Counted from the first letter of the stretch, positions 48,608 through 60,482 are shown. The stretch: 64,000 nt of DNA from Diphasiastrum complanatum (GCA_029204225.1 MU832194.1:18661-82660); one strand, 5' to 3'. The notes: generated by a model not told the origin, from the letters alone. Numbers and translations: made by a program.

Positions 48608-50890
48608 TTGATGGTATCCTCACCACAAACATCTAATCAAGACACTTGGTGGATTGATAGTGGGGCAAGCTCTCACTTGACTCACCAAAAAGACTACTTT
48701 TCTAATCTACTTTCTTACAATAGTTCTAAGAGATTCATCTTCACTGCAAGTGATCAAGAATGTGAGATTGTAGGTGTTGGATCCAGTCCTTTATGTCTAG
48801 GATCATCTAAAAAAGTTGATCTAGACAATGTTCTTTATGTACCTTCAATTACAAAGAATTTGTTGAGTGTAGGACAACTTATGGATAGTGGGTTAGATGT
48901 ACATTTCAAGCATGGAGCATGTTCTATCTTGAAACATGAAAAATGTATTGCTAGTGGTTTCAAGCAAGGGAGGTTATTCAAATTGGATGCTAATGTGATT
49001 GTTGGAAGTGTGAACATGGCAAGGGAGGAGCTCACTCATGTGGAATTATGGCACAAAAGGTTAGGCCATCCTAACTACAAAGTTATGGAGACCATGGTGA
49101 CAAAGGAGCTAGCAAGTGGACTTCCCAAAACCATATCCAAGTATGGCAAGCTTTGTGAAGCTTGTGGACTCTCCAAATCTCATAAGCTTCCTTTCAAGAG
49201 ATCTTTGATAAGATCTAACTCCCCTCTTGACCTTATACACTCGGATATTCATTCATTTTTACATGAATCAAATGGTGGAGCTCTTATGTATGTCACTTTT
49301 ATTGATGATAGATCAAGATACTCTTGGGTTTATCTCTTGTCTAAGAAAAGTGAAGTTTTTGAGTCCTTTGTAAAGTTCAAAACTCTTCTGAAAAAACAAC
49401 TTAATACTAGCTTGAAAGTATTAAGAAGTGATAATGGAGGGGAGTACATCTCCAATAAGATGAAAGAGTTTTGTGAAACTAATGGCATTAAAAGATAGTT
49501 TACTTGCACATATACTCCACAACAAAATGGAGTAGCTGAGAGAAAGAATAGGACACTATGTGAGTGTGCTAAAGCTATGAGATTAGATGCATCTCTTCCT
49601 ATTTCATTTTGGGGAGAAGCTATTTTATGTGCAAACTTTCTTTGTAATAGAATAACTAATAGTGCCATTAAAGGACTTACACCTTATGAAGTATTGTTTG
49701 GCAAAAAGCCAAATCTAAGTGATTTGAAAGTTTTTGGATGTACTTGTTATGTACATATTCCTTTACAAATGAGGAAAAATGAAGATGCCACTTCTTTCAA
49801 AGGCATCTTTGTTGGTTATAGTGAAAGTAAGAAAGCTTATAGGATATTTGATCCTATTACAAAAAATGTTGTTGCTAGTAGAGATGTACTTTCTGATGAA
49901 TCTCTCCAAGCCAAAGAAAAGATGACTTCCAACAACACTCAACTTGTCAAGGATCGTGTTGTGGCCGAGGAGGAGCTTCATGAAGATGAAGACCAAGTGG
50001 AACTTACTCAAAGTCCAAGGGTGCCAAGAAGATCAACAAGGACAAGGATTGAGCCATCAAGGCTCACTTATAGTGACAAAGGGGAGAAAAGGGAAGATTC
50101 TCAACTACTCAACTCTTATACTTTCTTGACTACTATGCTTGAAGAACCAACTAGTTTTGAGGAAGCAAATAAGTCTCAATATTGGAGGAAAGCTATGCAA
50201 GTAGAGTTTGATGCATTAATGGAAAATCAAACTTGGAAGCTTGTTGATTCACCTTATGGAAAAAAACCTCTTACTTGTAAATGGATATGTAGATTGAAAT
50301 ATAATCAAGATGGTTCCATTCATAAGTATAAATCTAGACTTGTAGCAAAAGTTTTTTTGCAAGTCAAAGGCATAGATTATGATGAAACCTTTGCACCTGT
50401 TGCAAAGCTTGTGACCATTAGATTAATCATATGTCTTGCTACTTCTTTCAAATGGGAGCTCTTCCAACTTGATGTGACAAATGCTTTCTTGAATGGATTC
50501 TTGGAAGAGGAAATCTACATGTGCCAACCCGAGGGTTTCATCAAAGATGGAGAAGAAGACAAGGTGTGTTTCTTGAAGAAGAGTCTTTATGGACTCAAGC
50601 AAGCACCAAGAGCATGGTACTCTAGGTTGCATTCCTATCTTATTTCCATTAGATTTGTTGTAAGTTCTTATGAACCATCATTGTACTACAAATGTAATGA
50701 TGGGAAGATCATTATCTTAGTTTTATATGTTGATGACATTATACTTACAGGAAATGATCTAGATGGCATCAAGAATGTAAAAGTTTCCTTGTCTAGTGAA
50801 TTTAAGATGGTAGATCTAGGAGTTCTTAAAGTTATAATTAGAATAGAAGTCACTAGAAATAATGATTTTACTTTCATATGTCAATCTTAG
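48608..50890 (+). pseudogene. Copia protease-integrase-RT ORF with one internal stop
   Basis: One frame throughout, broken only by TAG at 49496-49498. Protease DTWWIDSGASSHLT is intact; pre-integrase VELWHKRLGHPNYK; zinc module CEACGLSKSHKLPF. The integrase core has DLIHSDIHSF, FIDDRSRYSWVY and LRSDNGGEY, and after the stop TPQQNGVAERKNR, so all three catalytic positions are kept. Then VFGCTCYVHIP, the linker RRSTRTR and RT with FEEANKSQYWRKAM, TFAPVAKLVTIR, QLDVTNAFLNG, LYGLKQAPRAWY and catalytic YVDDIILTG. The frame ends at FICQS*, where about eight residues and the frame are lost before RNase H. A single base change may explain the internal stop (CAG to TAG), making this a fairly young copy. 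Confidence 0.92.
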
Positions 50891-51541
50891 CAAAATTTGG
50901 CATGATTGATTGTAAAGGAGTTGAAACTCCCATGGAACTAAGTGTAAAAGGCTCTAAGGAAAGTGATGAAGCCTCCTTTGAGAACATCACTACCTATAGA
51001 ATGCTTATTGGTTCCTTGATATATCTAACCATCACTAGACCTGATCTTAGTTCTTGTGTTGGCAAATTGAGTCAATACATGCAAAGTCCATTAATATGTC
51101 ATTGGAAAGGAGCAAAAAGGGTGTTAAGGTACATCTCGGCTACAAAAGACTTTGGCATAGTTTATGAAAGGACTAATATTTGTTTGAGAGCATATTTGGA
51201 CTCAAGTTTTACAGGTGACAAGATGGATAGAAGATCCATAAGTGCATTTGCTACATTCTTATGTGGAGGAGCTATATCTTGGCTTTCCAAAAAGCAAGAT
51301 ACCATCTCTCTTTCATCAACGAAATCCGAGTATAAAGCTATGACAACAACAACAAAGAGGTTCTTTGGCCTAAAGGCTTTTGGAGGAGCTACATGTGATC
51401 AAGGATGAAGACATTCCATGCATATATTGTGATAATCAAGCAGCTCAACAACTTGCAAACAATCTAGTCTTCCATGCTCGAACAAAGCACATTGAGATTG
51501 CACATCATTTCATGAGAGAGAAAGTGCAAGCAAAGGAATCT
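50878..51541 (+). pseudogene. Copia RNase H region, frameshifted
   Basis: Continues from RT with LAKFGMIDCKGVETPMEL, ENITTYRMLIGSLIYLTITR, PDLSSCVGKLSQYM and LRAYLDSSFTGDKMDRRSIS (catalytic Asp region). In ISLSSTKSEYKAM, copia elements usually have TEAEY, so the catalytic Glu appears changed to Lys. After a frameshift near 51395 it resumes with IYCDNQAAQQLANNL and HARTKHIEIAHHFMREKVQA, then joins LTR sequence at about 51541. Confidence 0.88.
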
Positions 51542-51860
51542 TGATTTTGGAAGCAATTTTGTGTGATTCTCTCCACTTGTCTAATTTGTTTTGATTGTTT
51601 TGAGGTTCTATCATAGTGTACTTGATTTTCAGGTTGGAGTTCGTACTCAGACAGAGTTTCACACGTGTGAAACCAGAAAGTACACCTACCTTCATTAATT
51701 ATTGTTCTTGTTAGGATTTTATGTCTAGAATTGATCTAGATTGATAGATTGATAGATCAAGTAAATCTAACATCCAATCCCTCTTGAAGATCAGATTAGG
51801 ATCCACTCTTGGTCCATTTTGTACTTTTTCCACAAGCCTCAAGAGAGAAGATAGGATAGC

Positions 51861-52514
51861 TGTGAGAGATTTCAACTAGTTTAGTCTAATTTAGTCATAT
51901 TTTGGTAAATTGTCAATAAGAGGCCAAAACTCATTTTAGACTTAGAGATAAAATTTTTGAAGTTATATTAGTTTAAAATACATTCAATAAACACTTTTTG
52001 AAAGTGTGGGAAAGTTGGTAGTCGAGTTTGAGAGAGATTCAAATTTGAACTTTGGGTACATTGAATCTAGACCCAAAAATAGTAGGGTTTACATTTTCGA
52101 GGGAAAGCCAAGTGGCCAAATAGGGTTTGAAAACTCTATAAAAGGATGTAACTTGTGGAGAGACACATTTTCTCTCTTCTATCTCTCCTTTCATCATTAT
52201 ACATGGTTCTCTTTAGGTTCTACTACTCATTGATGCACTCTCATGATGTTATCTTGCAATCTTGTGTGTAGAATCATCATTTATTGCTATTTTCATTTTC
52301 ATGCATGTGAAATACAGTAGGGTACTATAATTGTACGGACAGTAAATATATTTTATGTTTTGGTTCATGTTTGATCAGTATTTCTTAGAGTTTGCATCTC
52401 ATTTTGTATGTAGATGCTGATTTTTCTACATTGGCAGGATTGTTGGTTTGCTCCTTTTTGTGGCCAAAGATCAGGGACATGGATTGGATCTTGAATGGTC
52501 TGAAATCCTTCACA
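51861..52514 (+). mobile_element. 5' LTR of a second copia element
   Basis: 654 bp from TGTGAGAGATTTC to AATCCTTCACA, directly followed by a perfect primer site. It contains a TATA box (CTATAAAAG at 52136-52144) about 40 bp before a CTCTCTTCTATCTCTCC tract. Another partial copy of this LTR lies at 61177-61279. It begins only 26 bp after the preceding element ends. Confidence 0.88.
52136..52144 (+). promoter_or_regulatory. LTR TATA box
   Basis: CTATAAAAG, a near-consensus plant TATA box inside the LTR, placed as expected for a U3 promoter. Confidence 0.6.
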
Positions 52515-52526
52515 TGGTATCAGAGC
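52515..52526 (+). other. Primer-binding site (initiator Met tRNA)
   Basis: TGGTATCAGAGC immediately after the LTR's terminal CACA. Confidence 0.92.
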
Positions 52527-53110
52527 TCTTGTTTTTTAGGTTATGAAATGATCATCCATCTTTAGCAAAGATTTGGAGGAGTTACCAATGCTAGAGCATG
52601 CTAGATTGATTTCTACTCAAAAGTCAGCATTTTTGCATGTGTAGAATTGATTTTTTGTAGGTCAAAACTCAATATAGGGTTATAGATCAATTTCGATTTC
52701 ACACTTGGCTTACTGAATTTAGATGATATTTGGTGCATTAGGAAGGTCTCATTGGAGTCTTCAAGAAGATATATCAAGTTTCTAGAAATTGCATGTAGAA
52801 TTTGAGATATTCAATTTTTTTGTGATTTTGTCAAGCCCTAATTTTGGCTGGATCTCTAGTTTGCGAGGGTAATGAACTTCATTTGAGTGTGTTTCAATCT
52901 TAGGAAGTGGAAAGAATCATTAGATTGAGGATATATCATAGGTTGATCAAGATTTCACTATTCTATGTGTTGATTTTCTAGTTAGAAGTGCTAGAAGAGA
53001 TTTGAGAGGTTCCATATCTTTGTGATTTCTTCTTGACTGCCTTTGTTGACATTCAAGAGAGTGTTTTGTGCATTGGAACAGGTTGAAAGAAGAAGATTAG
53101 GTCATTTCAA

Positions 53111-53463
53111 CATGGCTACAAGTGGTGGATTCATGTTGGAAGGTGAGGATAGAGTCCTTATTGGAGATTAATGAGTTGATGGAGATTGTTGCAGGTGTGG
53201 GGGAGAGGCTTCAAGCACCTCAAGATCAAGTGAGGTATGACAAGAGAGCAAAGAAAGCTCTACACATGATTAAGATGAATGTTACCAATGAACTTCTCAA
53301 GGAAGTTGGTAAGTGCACATCATCTTTGGAGGCTTGGGAAGCCTTAAAGAAGCTTTATGAATCCAAGTCTACATCAAGAGTGCTTACTCTTAGGAGGCAA
53401 ATCCTTCAAAGTTTGCAAAAGAAGGAAGAGGGTACTCATGCTTTTGTTTTGAAAATTAAAGCA
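53111..53463 (+). pseudogene. Copia gag, first part, interrupted by an insertion
   Basis: ATG at 53111 gives MATSGGFMLEGEDR; a deletion/frameshift then leads into the frame reading WKVRIESLLEINELMEIV. The body follows: ALHMIKMNVTNELLKEVG, EAWEALKKLYESKSTSRVL and THAFVLKIKA at 53463. There the sequence switches abruptly to an unrelated 3.06 kb insertion and resumes in frame at 56528. The leader 52527-53110 carries no frame. Confidence 0.88.
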
Positions 53464-54552
53464 TGTTGGCTGTTTTCTACGCTCTAGGATCTATTGACTA
53501 CGTTTCTTTCTTGTTTCTTGTTTACAAGAACTGTTTTCTGCCTGTTTAGAGGCTTGTAGGCATTTCTTGAATGTTATTTTCTTAGTTCAATGCCAAAACC
53601 AGGCAGAAGGGACTGATATTGATGTAGTAAAAGTCATGCCTGTCAGAGGACAATCCAGGGAAGTCACTCTTGAACTAATGCACATGCATAAACAACCACT
53701 CATACATGCTAAAACGTTCAACCACTCAAAGAATAATATGGCAATGAGATGTAGGAATCAACTCTAAGTTGACATGGATTTTTCATATGTCTCAAAAATC
53801 CTAAACTGTTGTACAAGGAAATCTAAAGATGGATAGATGAATGAAAATGTGTTTTGGAGATGCTCTATAGAAGACTCTTGTGCAGTAGCTATTCCTCGTG
53901 CAAAAATCAATCACAAAAAGTAGGTGAAGAGAAACAAGAAAATAAACAAACATTACAGAGAGTGAACACTATATAGCACTTGTCGAACAAAACTTGCATT
54001 CATCAACATTGATAATGTACCTTGATAGTTGCAATATTTCAGTTGTTTTGTAGAGTAATGTGCCTTACTTACTCCGACATGCCCTTGTCAAAACAAGACA
54101 GAGTTGGTTACACTAAATCTACCATCATTGATAGCAGATGTTGTAAGATATAGCTTGAGATGCAGGTATTGTTGAGGTACTATGTCCTGAGGACCTCTCT
54201 GAACAAGAGATTCAGAACCGAATCTCTATGTGGATTTTTGAATCCTAGATTTATTGTGGATTGGCACATTGAAAATCTTATCAGCATGTGGAAAGACAAA
54301 TAGATTTGAGGTTGTAAAAGGAGAGAAAAACTGTCAATTCCCTGTGGAGGTTGCTCTTGGTTGGACATTGTAACAGATGACTGAATATTGGTTTCACTTT
54401 CTTTCGACAAAGACTCATTTCATATTAGTGTCTTTTTGCATTATGGAGTTGGTGTATTGGATGGTGATGTAGAAGTTTACAAGAAACTTCTCGATTGAGC
54501 AGCAGGTTTAACTGCTGATTGCTATGGTGCTCGTGTTGTTGTCGTGAAGATC

Positions 54553-54864
54553 CTATTGTGATTCATAACTAACGTGACGGGCAGGTAGGATCTTAGTTGA
54601 TTGCTTTGGACAGTCTTTGAAACTGTGTTTTCGGATACAGTCGGGACACTCAGCATGGTACTTGGTCTTAACTTGACAATCAACCATGAAGTGGCCAGTT
54701 TCACCACAGATGAAACATCTGGTGTGTAGTGGCCCTTGTATAACGGCGTAGCCATCTTGTATGGCTAGTGGTTCTGGACTTGCTGATGGATATTCATGAT
54801 AAGGCAAGGCATTTCCAGATTGTGATGGGTGTTCTTCATATTGTTGAACGGTATGTGCTTGCAT
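54553..54864 (-). pseudogene. Zinc-knuckle segment of the same gag
   Basis: The minus-strand frame has CFICGETGHFMVDC (CX2CX4HX4C) and a following CPDCIRKHSFKDC, a second Cys/His cluster. It lies about 430 bp downstream of the gag frame above, fitting a gag whose middle part has decayed. No protease follows, and the rest of the insertion to 53464 has no recognisable pol. Confidence 0.65.
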
Positions 54865-55299
54865 AGGTCGATATGAAGGACAAGCATCAACGGGATCCGG
54901 AGCCCGGCAGTGTGGGCACCATATTGTTTTTTGTCTATAAGGTACCTGTGCAGGGTTTGACTAACCAGGCATACTTTTTTGGATAGACTTCAGGGTAGTT
55001 TGAAACTCATTGGTGAGTTTCTCCATTTGAAGTTGGTGTTGCTTATTAAGCAACTCCAGCTGTGATTTCCAAAGCTGATCTCAGGTGTCCTCGATCGGCT
55101 TTGACTCATGGACAAGAGCACGTGGTGCTCTTATTTCTCTGGATTCTTCAACATTTGATCCTTCGTCTTCTTCCTTGATGGCATCAGACATAGCTAATTT
55201 GAGGCTCATATATTAATCATTGGATTTAAGCTCACGTCTAATCCATCTTGGAAGGTCGACTAAAAACCAGATGATGAGCATCTGTTCGGAAGGTTGTTC

Positions 55300-55905
55300 C
55301 TATACTTGACTTTTGAGGTGTTTGAAACGCTCAATATAGTCTTGTACGCGTTCATCTTTTGCCATCTTGATGATACTCAATTTGACAAAAGGACTCTCGA
55401 TCAAGCGAAAGGGCTTAAAACGCTTGATAAAGGACTCTTTCAAGATTGACCAGTCTGTCTTATCTTCACGATCAAGGTTAAAAAACCAATCACGTGCTTT
55501 AGCGATCATGGTCATCGAAAACAGTTGGACCATAGCATCGGGAGATGTTTCGCCATACACATCACATGCATTCTCAAAGATTTGCAAAAATCTTTGAGGG
55601 TCTGAACTACCGTCAAACTTTGGTAGATCTAGCTTGGGTGTACGTCTTTCAAAATGAGCACTATGGGTAGCAGAAGCACCATTAAGTTTGGTTCTGGCCT
55701 GGGAGGAGTCAGCACCATAAGAATAGGCTCGTGCTCGTGAAGACTCAGCTCTATCAGGTTCTTGTCCCTCGAATGGGTTTGTGGATGGCTCGTGTATTTG
55801 GGCCCGCATTCGATAAAACCTATGACGTCTGATTTGTTCAGCTACAGGAGACCTGATCTTGTATGGATAATCTTATGGGATGTCAGGATCTATATTGTCG
55901 GCCAT
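55300..55905 (-). pseudogene. Ty3-type gag of the insertion
   Basis: From ATG near 55905 the frame reads MADNIDPDIP, then a stop. The 169-codon frame from 55809 includes RTPKLDLPKFDGSSDPQRFL, CDVYGETSPDAMVQLFSMTM, AKARDWFFNLDREDKTDWSI and LKESFIKRFKPFRL. This is the Retrotrans_gag (Ty3/gypsy) pattern of W..L...I..W..LK..F..RF, quite unlike the UBN2 gags of the copias around it. It ends at 55300 after VQDYIERFKHLKSQV. Confidence 0.75.
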
Positions 55906-56527
55906 TGGGTATTGTTGTGTCTTTTTTGTGTTGGGGTATGTGTTTCTGGTGTTTTTGAATTTTTTTAGGGTTTTTGGTGTTTTTGGATTTTTTAGGATTT
56001 TAAAGGAAGTGAAGGTGGAAACTCAGTATAAAAAGGGCTTTCTATGGGTATGAGTTTTATTTTATTTTTTTAAAATTTCGTGTTCATGCCTTTTTTTTTT
56101 TTTTTAGCATCAAACTCATGGGAAATCTTCTTATTAAGCATGGAGTAGATACAATGCAAAAAGCTCCTCTTCACAAAGAGAGAGTCTCTTAAATAAGCAA
56201 GAGAGCTCCTTAGGTGGCATCCTAGTGGAATTTTCACATTTCACAAATTACAAGTGAAATATTGCTCTCCACTAGAGGTCAGCATCAAAAGGTGGCTCAC
56301 TCTACTTTTGTCTACCTGCATTTATTGCATTTGCCTAGAAATACTAGTTCCTACATGGTCATTCCATCTTTCGGGATTCACCATGAGGCTTACACAGTTA
56401 CGGCTTGTTATTACTAACTAGCATTTCTCAGCTCTCAGTCTTCATTCGTCTCATCTTCTCAAAGACCTCCTCGGTCTAAGGTGAGAGGTGCTCTTGAGTT
56501 GCTCTGTCCGAGTATCTTGGGCCAACA

Positions 56528-57783
56528 AAGCATTCAATGATGAATTAGCATGTATTGATGAAAGCATTAAGGAGGTAGAACTTGTTCAAGTTATACTTAA
56601 TGGCTTGTTGGATGATCATGCTAATCTTGTTCAAAGTTTTGCTATTCAGAAGACTTTGCCAAGTATTGTGGATTTGCAAGAGATCTTGGTGAATGAGGAG
56701 TATAGGCTTCAATCAAGAGGAGGTGGATCTACATCGACATCTCAATATGAAGATGATGCTATGTTCATCAAAGGCAAGTTCAAGGGCAAAGGCAAAGGCA
56801 AGTGGTCTAAAGGGCAAGATCACGGTGAGACTTCTTCTTTTGGCAAAAAGAAAGACAAGTCTAAGTTAAAATGCTTTTATTGTGGAATCAAAGGACGTTC
56901 TGCAAATGAATGTTTGAAGAAGCAAAGAGATGAAGGTAGCAAGCAAATCAACTTTACTACTAATGATGAGGATCTAGGTGGTGGTGATTCTCTTTTGATG
57001 TATTCTTCAAGTCCAATATCAAGTGAAGGTGACAAAGATTCAGGGTGGATTGATATGGAGCTAGTTCACACATGACTAGTCACAAGGAGTTCTTTACTTC
57101 TTTGGTCACTTATGATGGAGCCAAGAAAGCAATTCACATGGCCAATGATGGTGAGTGTGTGATTGAAGGTATTGTTCAATTCCTATTTGTCTCTCTACTA
57201 ATAGGAAAGCACTACTTGATGGTGTTCTTTACATTCCTTCACTTTCAAAGAATTTGCTAAGTGTTGGTCAAATGATAGAGAAAGGATACATGGTAAAGTT
57301 TGGTGGTGATGCTTGCTTCATTACAAAGGAAGAAATCTTGGTTGCTAGGGGCAATAGAGAAGGTAGACTTTTCATGCTTGATGCTTTTGTTATGGCTAAG
57401 AAAAAGGATGGAATGGAAAAGGAGATTGGTCTCAACTTTCCAAAGTTCCCTTTTAGCATCAATAAGATTGGTGGATCTTATGCAAAGTCTAAAAAGCTTC
57501 CTTATGCTAGATCTAGGTCAAGATCTAATTTACTTCTTGGAGATGTTCATCTTTGTGCTAACTTGGCTAGTCTTGAGGATAATGATGGGTTTCAATGGTT
57601 TTTCATGGCAAGTGCAAGCATGCAAAAGGTAAGGAAAGAGCTAACTTCATCAATGGAGGTGAAGGTTCGTCCTTGGAAAAGATTGTTGTTAATGATTTCT
57701 TTGATCATATGGAAAAAGATGTTGCCAGGTTCATGCATGAAGGAGATGGTTCTTCTACATTCTTTTGTTATGATTCCAAGAAA
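56528..57783 (+). pseudogene. Copia gag second part, protease and pre-integrase remnant
   Basis: Continues gag with FNDELACIDESIKEVELVQV and DDHANLVQSFAIQKTLPSIV, a GKGKGK-rich part and a knuckle CFYCGIKGRSANEC whose His is replaced by Arg. The protease is broken: SGWIDMELVHT loses DSGA by a frameshift, and SHMTSHKEFF continues at 57072. The pre-integrase follows: FAKNLLSVGQMIEKGYMVKF, EGRLFMLDAF. Integrase is reduced to YAKSKKLPYARSRSRSN and LLGDVHL, then anonymous frames to the LTR at 57784. The rest of pol is missing. Confidence 0.85.
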
Positions 57784-58437
57784 TGTGAAAATTGTCAACA
57801 TTTCCTAGCTAGTTTGAGGCCTAAATTGGCAATTTTTGTACATAGTTTTGGATCTAACCTTTCACACATGTAAAAGAGGCCTAGATACTTTTATTTATGT
57901 ATATATTTCATATTAAAGAAGTCCCAAACTTCAGGGCCTTCGAAATGACACCAAAATTATGTTATTTGGACATATAGGCCAAAATTGGCTATTTTAGGCT
58001 ATTGGTGCCCTAAAATTGGGTCCTAAGTTCTAGAGAGAGGAGAGAGAGTCATCTCTCTCACTCATACTGGGCTGAAATTCATGGAGAACAGGTTGGAGAA
58101 ACTTATTGTATTGTTGAGAGAGATCAATAGATCATTGTCACAGTTTCTTCCTCCATTGAGAGCATTGCTTTGTGTATTGTCTTCAAGCTTTTGTGTATGA
58201 TCTTAAGAGGTTTCCAAAAGTGGTAGGCTGCTGTTGTAGGGCTGGTATGCTGTTGTTTTTGGCTGCCATTAGTACCTTTTAGTAGTTTCTTTTTTCTCTT
58301 GAATGCTTTGTCAAGTTCATGTGTATCAAAGGTAGCATTAGGATGCTTTGCCATTTCTAGCTTTTGTAGCTTGTTGTGCAAAGATATTAGCCAATATTTT
58401 GGGAGTTTGGATCCATTCAAGATCCACTTTTTTCACA
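57784..58437 (+). mobile_element. Solo LTR, same family as 26224-26878
   Basis: 654 bp from TGTGAAAATTGTCAAC to CACTTTTTTCACA, similar to the solo LTR at 26224 along its length (shared GTTTCTTCCTCCATTGAGAG and TTTCCAAAAGTGGTAGGCTG). No primer site follows. Flanks are AGAAA and AAGTC, so a target duplication is not evident; it may have decayed or the LTR may result from recombination. Confidence 0.78.
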
Positions 58438-58441
58438 AAGT

Positions 58442-58946
58442 CATTTTTCTAGCAAGTGGAGTCACATGTCTTCATAAAGAGAGTAGACCAAATGGTTCTA
58501 TCAAGAGACTTGGTGAGGGAGATAGTCACAAGTCAAGGAGAAGAGAAGTATGTCAAGAGTTCAAAGTAGGATGTACTTTGAATGATGTCATTGTGAATGA
58601 TAGTGAGGAGAAATCATTATTATATGAGTCATTACCTAAAACATTGAGTAGAAGTTCTTGTTTGAAAAAAGAGAGTACTTCAATCATCCTTATGTTGAAG
58701 GTACTAATAATTTTTCTCATGGCTTCTAATGTTTTTGAGGTTTCTACTTCTTATGATGCAATCATTAAGAGGGAGTCTTATGAAGGAAAGAGCAATGGAA
58801 AATTGGTTCTTGGGAAGATCCAAGGCATGGATCTCACATCTCTTCATCAACTCAAAGGATTCTATGATTGTGAATTGATCACTCATGGTCAAGATGGCAA
58901 AAGGTTGGTTGGAGAAGGCACTTCACCTTTGATTTGTCCTTCTTGA
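58442..58946 (+). pseudogene. Unrecognised frame after the solo LTR
   Basis: A frame is open from the LTR end for about 165 codons: CQEFKVGCTLNDVIVNDSEE, SLPKTLSRSSCLKKEST, SYDAIIKRESYEGKSNGKLV, GMDLTSLHQLKGFYDCELI. It ends inside the adjoining minus-strand gag, where the last roughly 10 codons are antisense. It may be the downstream part of the element interrupted by the LTR. No family recognised; no copia domain matches. Confidence 0.3.
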
Positions 58947-59692
58947 CTTTGGTGGTTGATGGAGATGCCTTGGGGTCCTTCTTGATCCTCAAGCTTTGTA
59001 AACTTCTTGAATGTTGATACTTTGCCTTTGGACTTGCCTTTGCCTTTGGTGAAGAGAGCTTGGTCATCTCCACCTTGGATGGAAAGCCTATCCATCCTCT
59101 CTTGCATTTGGCTCCTTCTTGATTCCTCGGCCATGAGTGTGCCTTGGAGTTCTTCAAGTATGGGTAGCTTACCCATAATTGCATATCCCTGAACCAAATT
59201 GTCAAATTCAAAGCTTAGTCCATTCAATATGAGTTGAACAAGCTCTTCATCCTTGATAGGATCACCTATAAAGGCTAGCTCTTTGTTCAATTCCTTTACT
59301 CTTAGGACAAAAGTATGTGCACTCTCTCCTTTCTTTTGATAGCTTCTATAGATTTGATTCTTCAAAGCTAACATTCTAGTTTGGTTCTTGGATTCATAGA
59401 CCTTTTGCAAAGTCTCCCAAGCATCTTGAGCTGAAGTGCAATCTCCTACCTCTCTTAAGAGTTCATTTGCAACATTCATTTTTATGCAATGTAGTGCAAC
59501 ATTGCACCTCTTGATGTATTTGGCTTTTTCTTGAGGATGAATAGGTTCACCCTCCTTACCATTTACAATTTCCATCAGATCTTGCATGATCATGATGGAT
59601 TCCATTCTAACTTTCCATATGGAATAGTTAGTTTTGTTGAGCCTTTCATTAGTATCCAAAAGATATGCATTTATAGATGCCATCTAGTCTCC
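58889..59692 (-). pseudogene. Copia gag, minus strand, cut at the zinc knuckle
   Basis: From 59683 the frame gives 264 codons starting MASINAYLLDTNERLNKTNY, with a UBN2-type gag throughout: WKVRMESIMIMQDLMEIV, ALHCIKMNVANELLREVG, EAWETLQKVYESKN-like spacing, FVLRVKELNKELAFIG and LVQGYAIMGKLPILEELQ. After the basic segment it shifts frame; KSKVKC, the first Cys of the zinc knuckle, is reached in the neighbouring frame at about 58925 and the element stops there. It is the closest relative of the gag at 2777-4057. An otherwise intact start and primer site suggest a truncated but fairly recent copy. Confidence 0.88.
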
Positions 59693-60482
59693 TAATCAAG
59701 GACTTGACACAAATGAAGGTTACTTCTATTGATTTGATTGAAGGTCTACCTTATCCCACTTCTTAGGGACCTGAAAAGATCAGTAATAGACTTCCTATAA
59801 AGATCTAAGAATGATCTCTAACAAAATCAAATCATAGAATACTAGAAACAATGCACTTGCTTGATTGAAGTAGACAATACTAGTAGAATTGCCCCTCTTT
59901 CTATAAAGAACATTAAAACTTCCAAATGATCTGATCAAGAGTGAATTTCAGCAACCTGAAATACTTCCAAAATCACTTGTAAAAGATCTAAATGGAACTT
60001 AATGAGGATGCAACACAATCTACTATCCAATCACAAGCAAAAAATGATCAAAATTGATGAAAATTTGATCTAATTTGGTGCATAAGTCAAGCAATGGTTG
60101 GACTGAACCTAAATCACTTTAGGAGGTGTCTACTACACCTTAGAACAGCCTTGAAGAGTCCCCAAAACTCTGATCTTCCCTCTCCTTGAATGCTAGAAAG
60201 CCTCCTCTATGAAATCACCTCCAAAACTTGCTTAGAAATCAATGCTTGGAGCAAGCAAAACTTGCTATCTTGGTAATGTGAATTGAATTCAACTTTGCCT
60301 CTGGTTTTAGACACCTAAACACCTGCAAATGAAGTCACACAACACCAATCTCCAATGTATTTGACTCACTTTGAGTTCTAGAATCAATACTAGATGCTAA
60401 GATCCAATCTACACAAGATTTAGATCAAAATTTGTGATCAAATTGAATGAAAACCAAGGATTTAGCTCATTTCAGCCTTTAG
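59693..60482 (-). other. Leader of the minus-strand copia
   Basis: 790 bp between primer site and gag ATG without a conserved frame; the part next to gag resembles 4060-4200 upstream of the related gag. Confidence 0.7.

Larger units (their letters stand above)
47397..51834 (+). mobile_element. Nearly complete copia element with truncated LTRs
   Basis: Order: partial 5' LTR (47397-47601), primer site, leader, shortened gag, protease, pre-integrase, integrase, RT, RNase H and partial 3' LTR (51541-51834). Both LTR pieces end CTTTTTCCACA. Both lack their left parts: the 5' one joins anonymous sequence at 47397, while the 3' one is fused directly to the end of RNase H by a deletion that removed the polypurine tract. 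No target duplication can therefore be seen. It shares leader, LTR and gag start with the non-autonomous element at 12448-16912. Confidence 0.85.
53464..56527 (-). mobile_element. 3.06 kb insertion in gag, with 5 bp target duplication
   Basis: Begins TGTTGGC and ends GCCAACA, a 7 bp terminal inverted repeat of TG...CA type, flanked by AAGCA on both sides (53459-53463 and 56528-56532). Removing it and one AAGCA restores the gag frame exactly. Inside, on the minus strand, are a Ty3-type gag and a zinc-knuckle frame, but no protease, integrase or RT. I could not find two LTRs: the sequence inside one end is not repeated at the other. It may be a gag-only non-autonomous LTR element with lost or very diverged LTRs. 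Confidence 0.8.

Noticed and set aside
57784-58437. 3' LTR of the copia element that starts at 51861
   Set aside because: Its sequence differs from the 51861-52514 LTR and matches the solo LTR at 26224, so it is a separate insertion.
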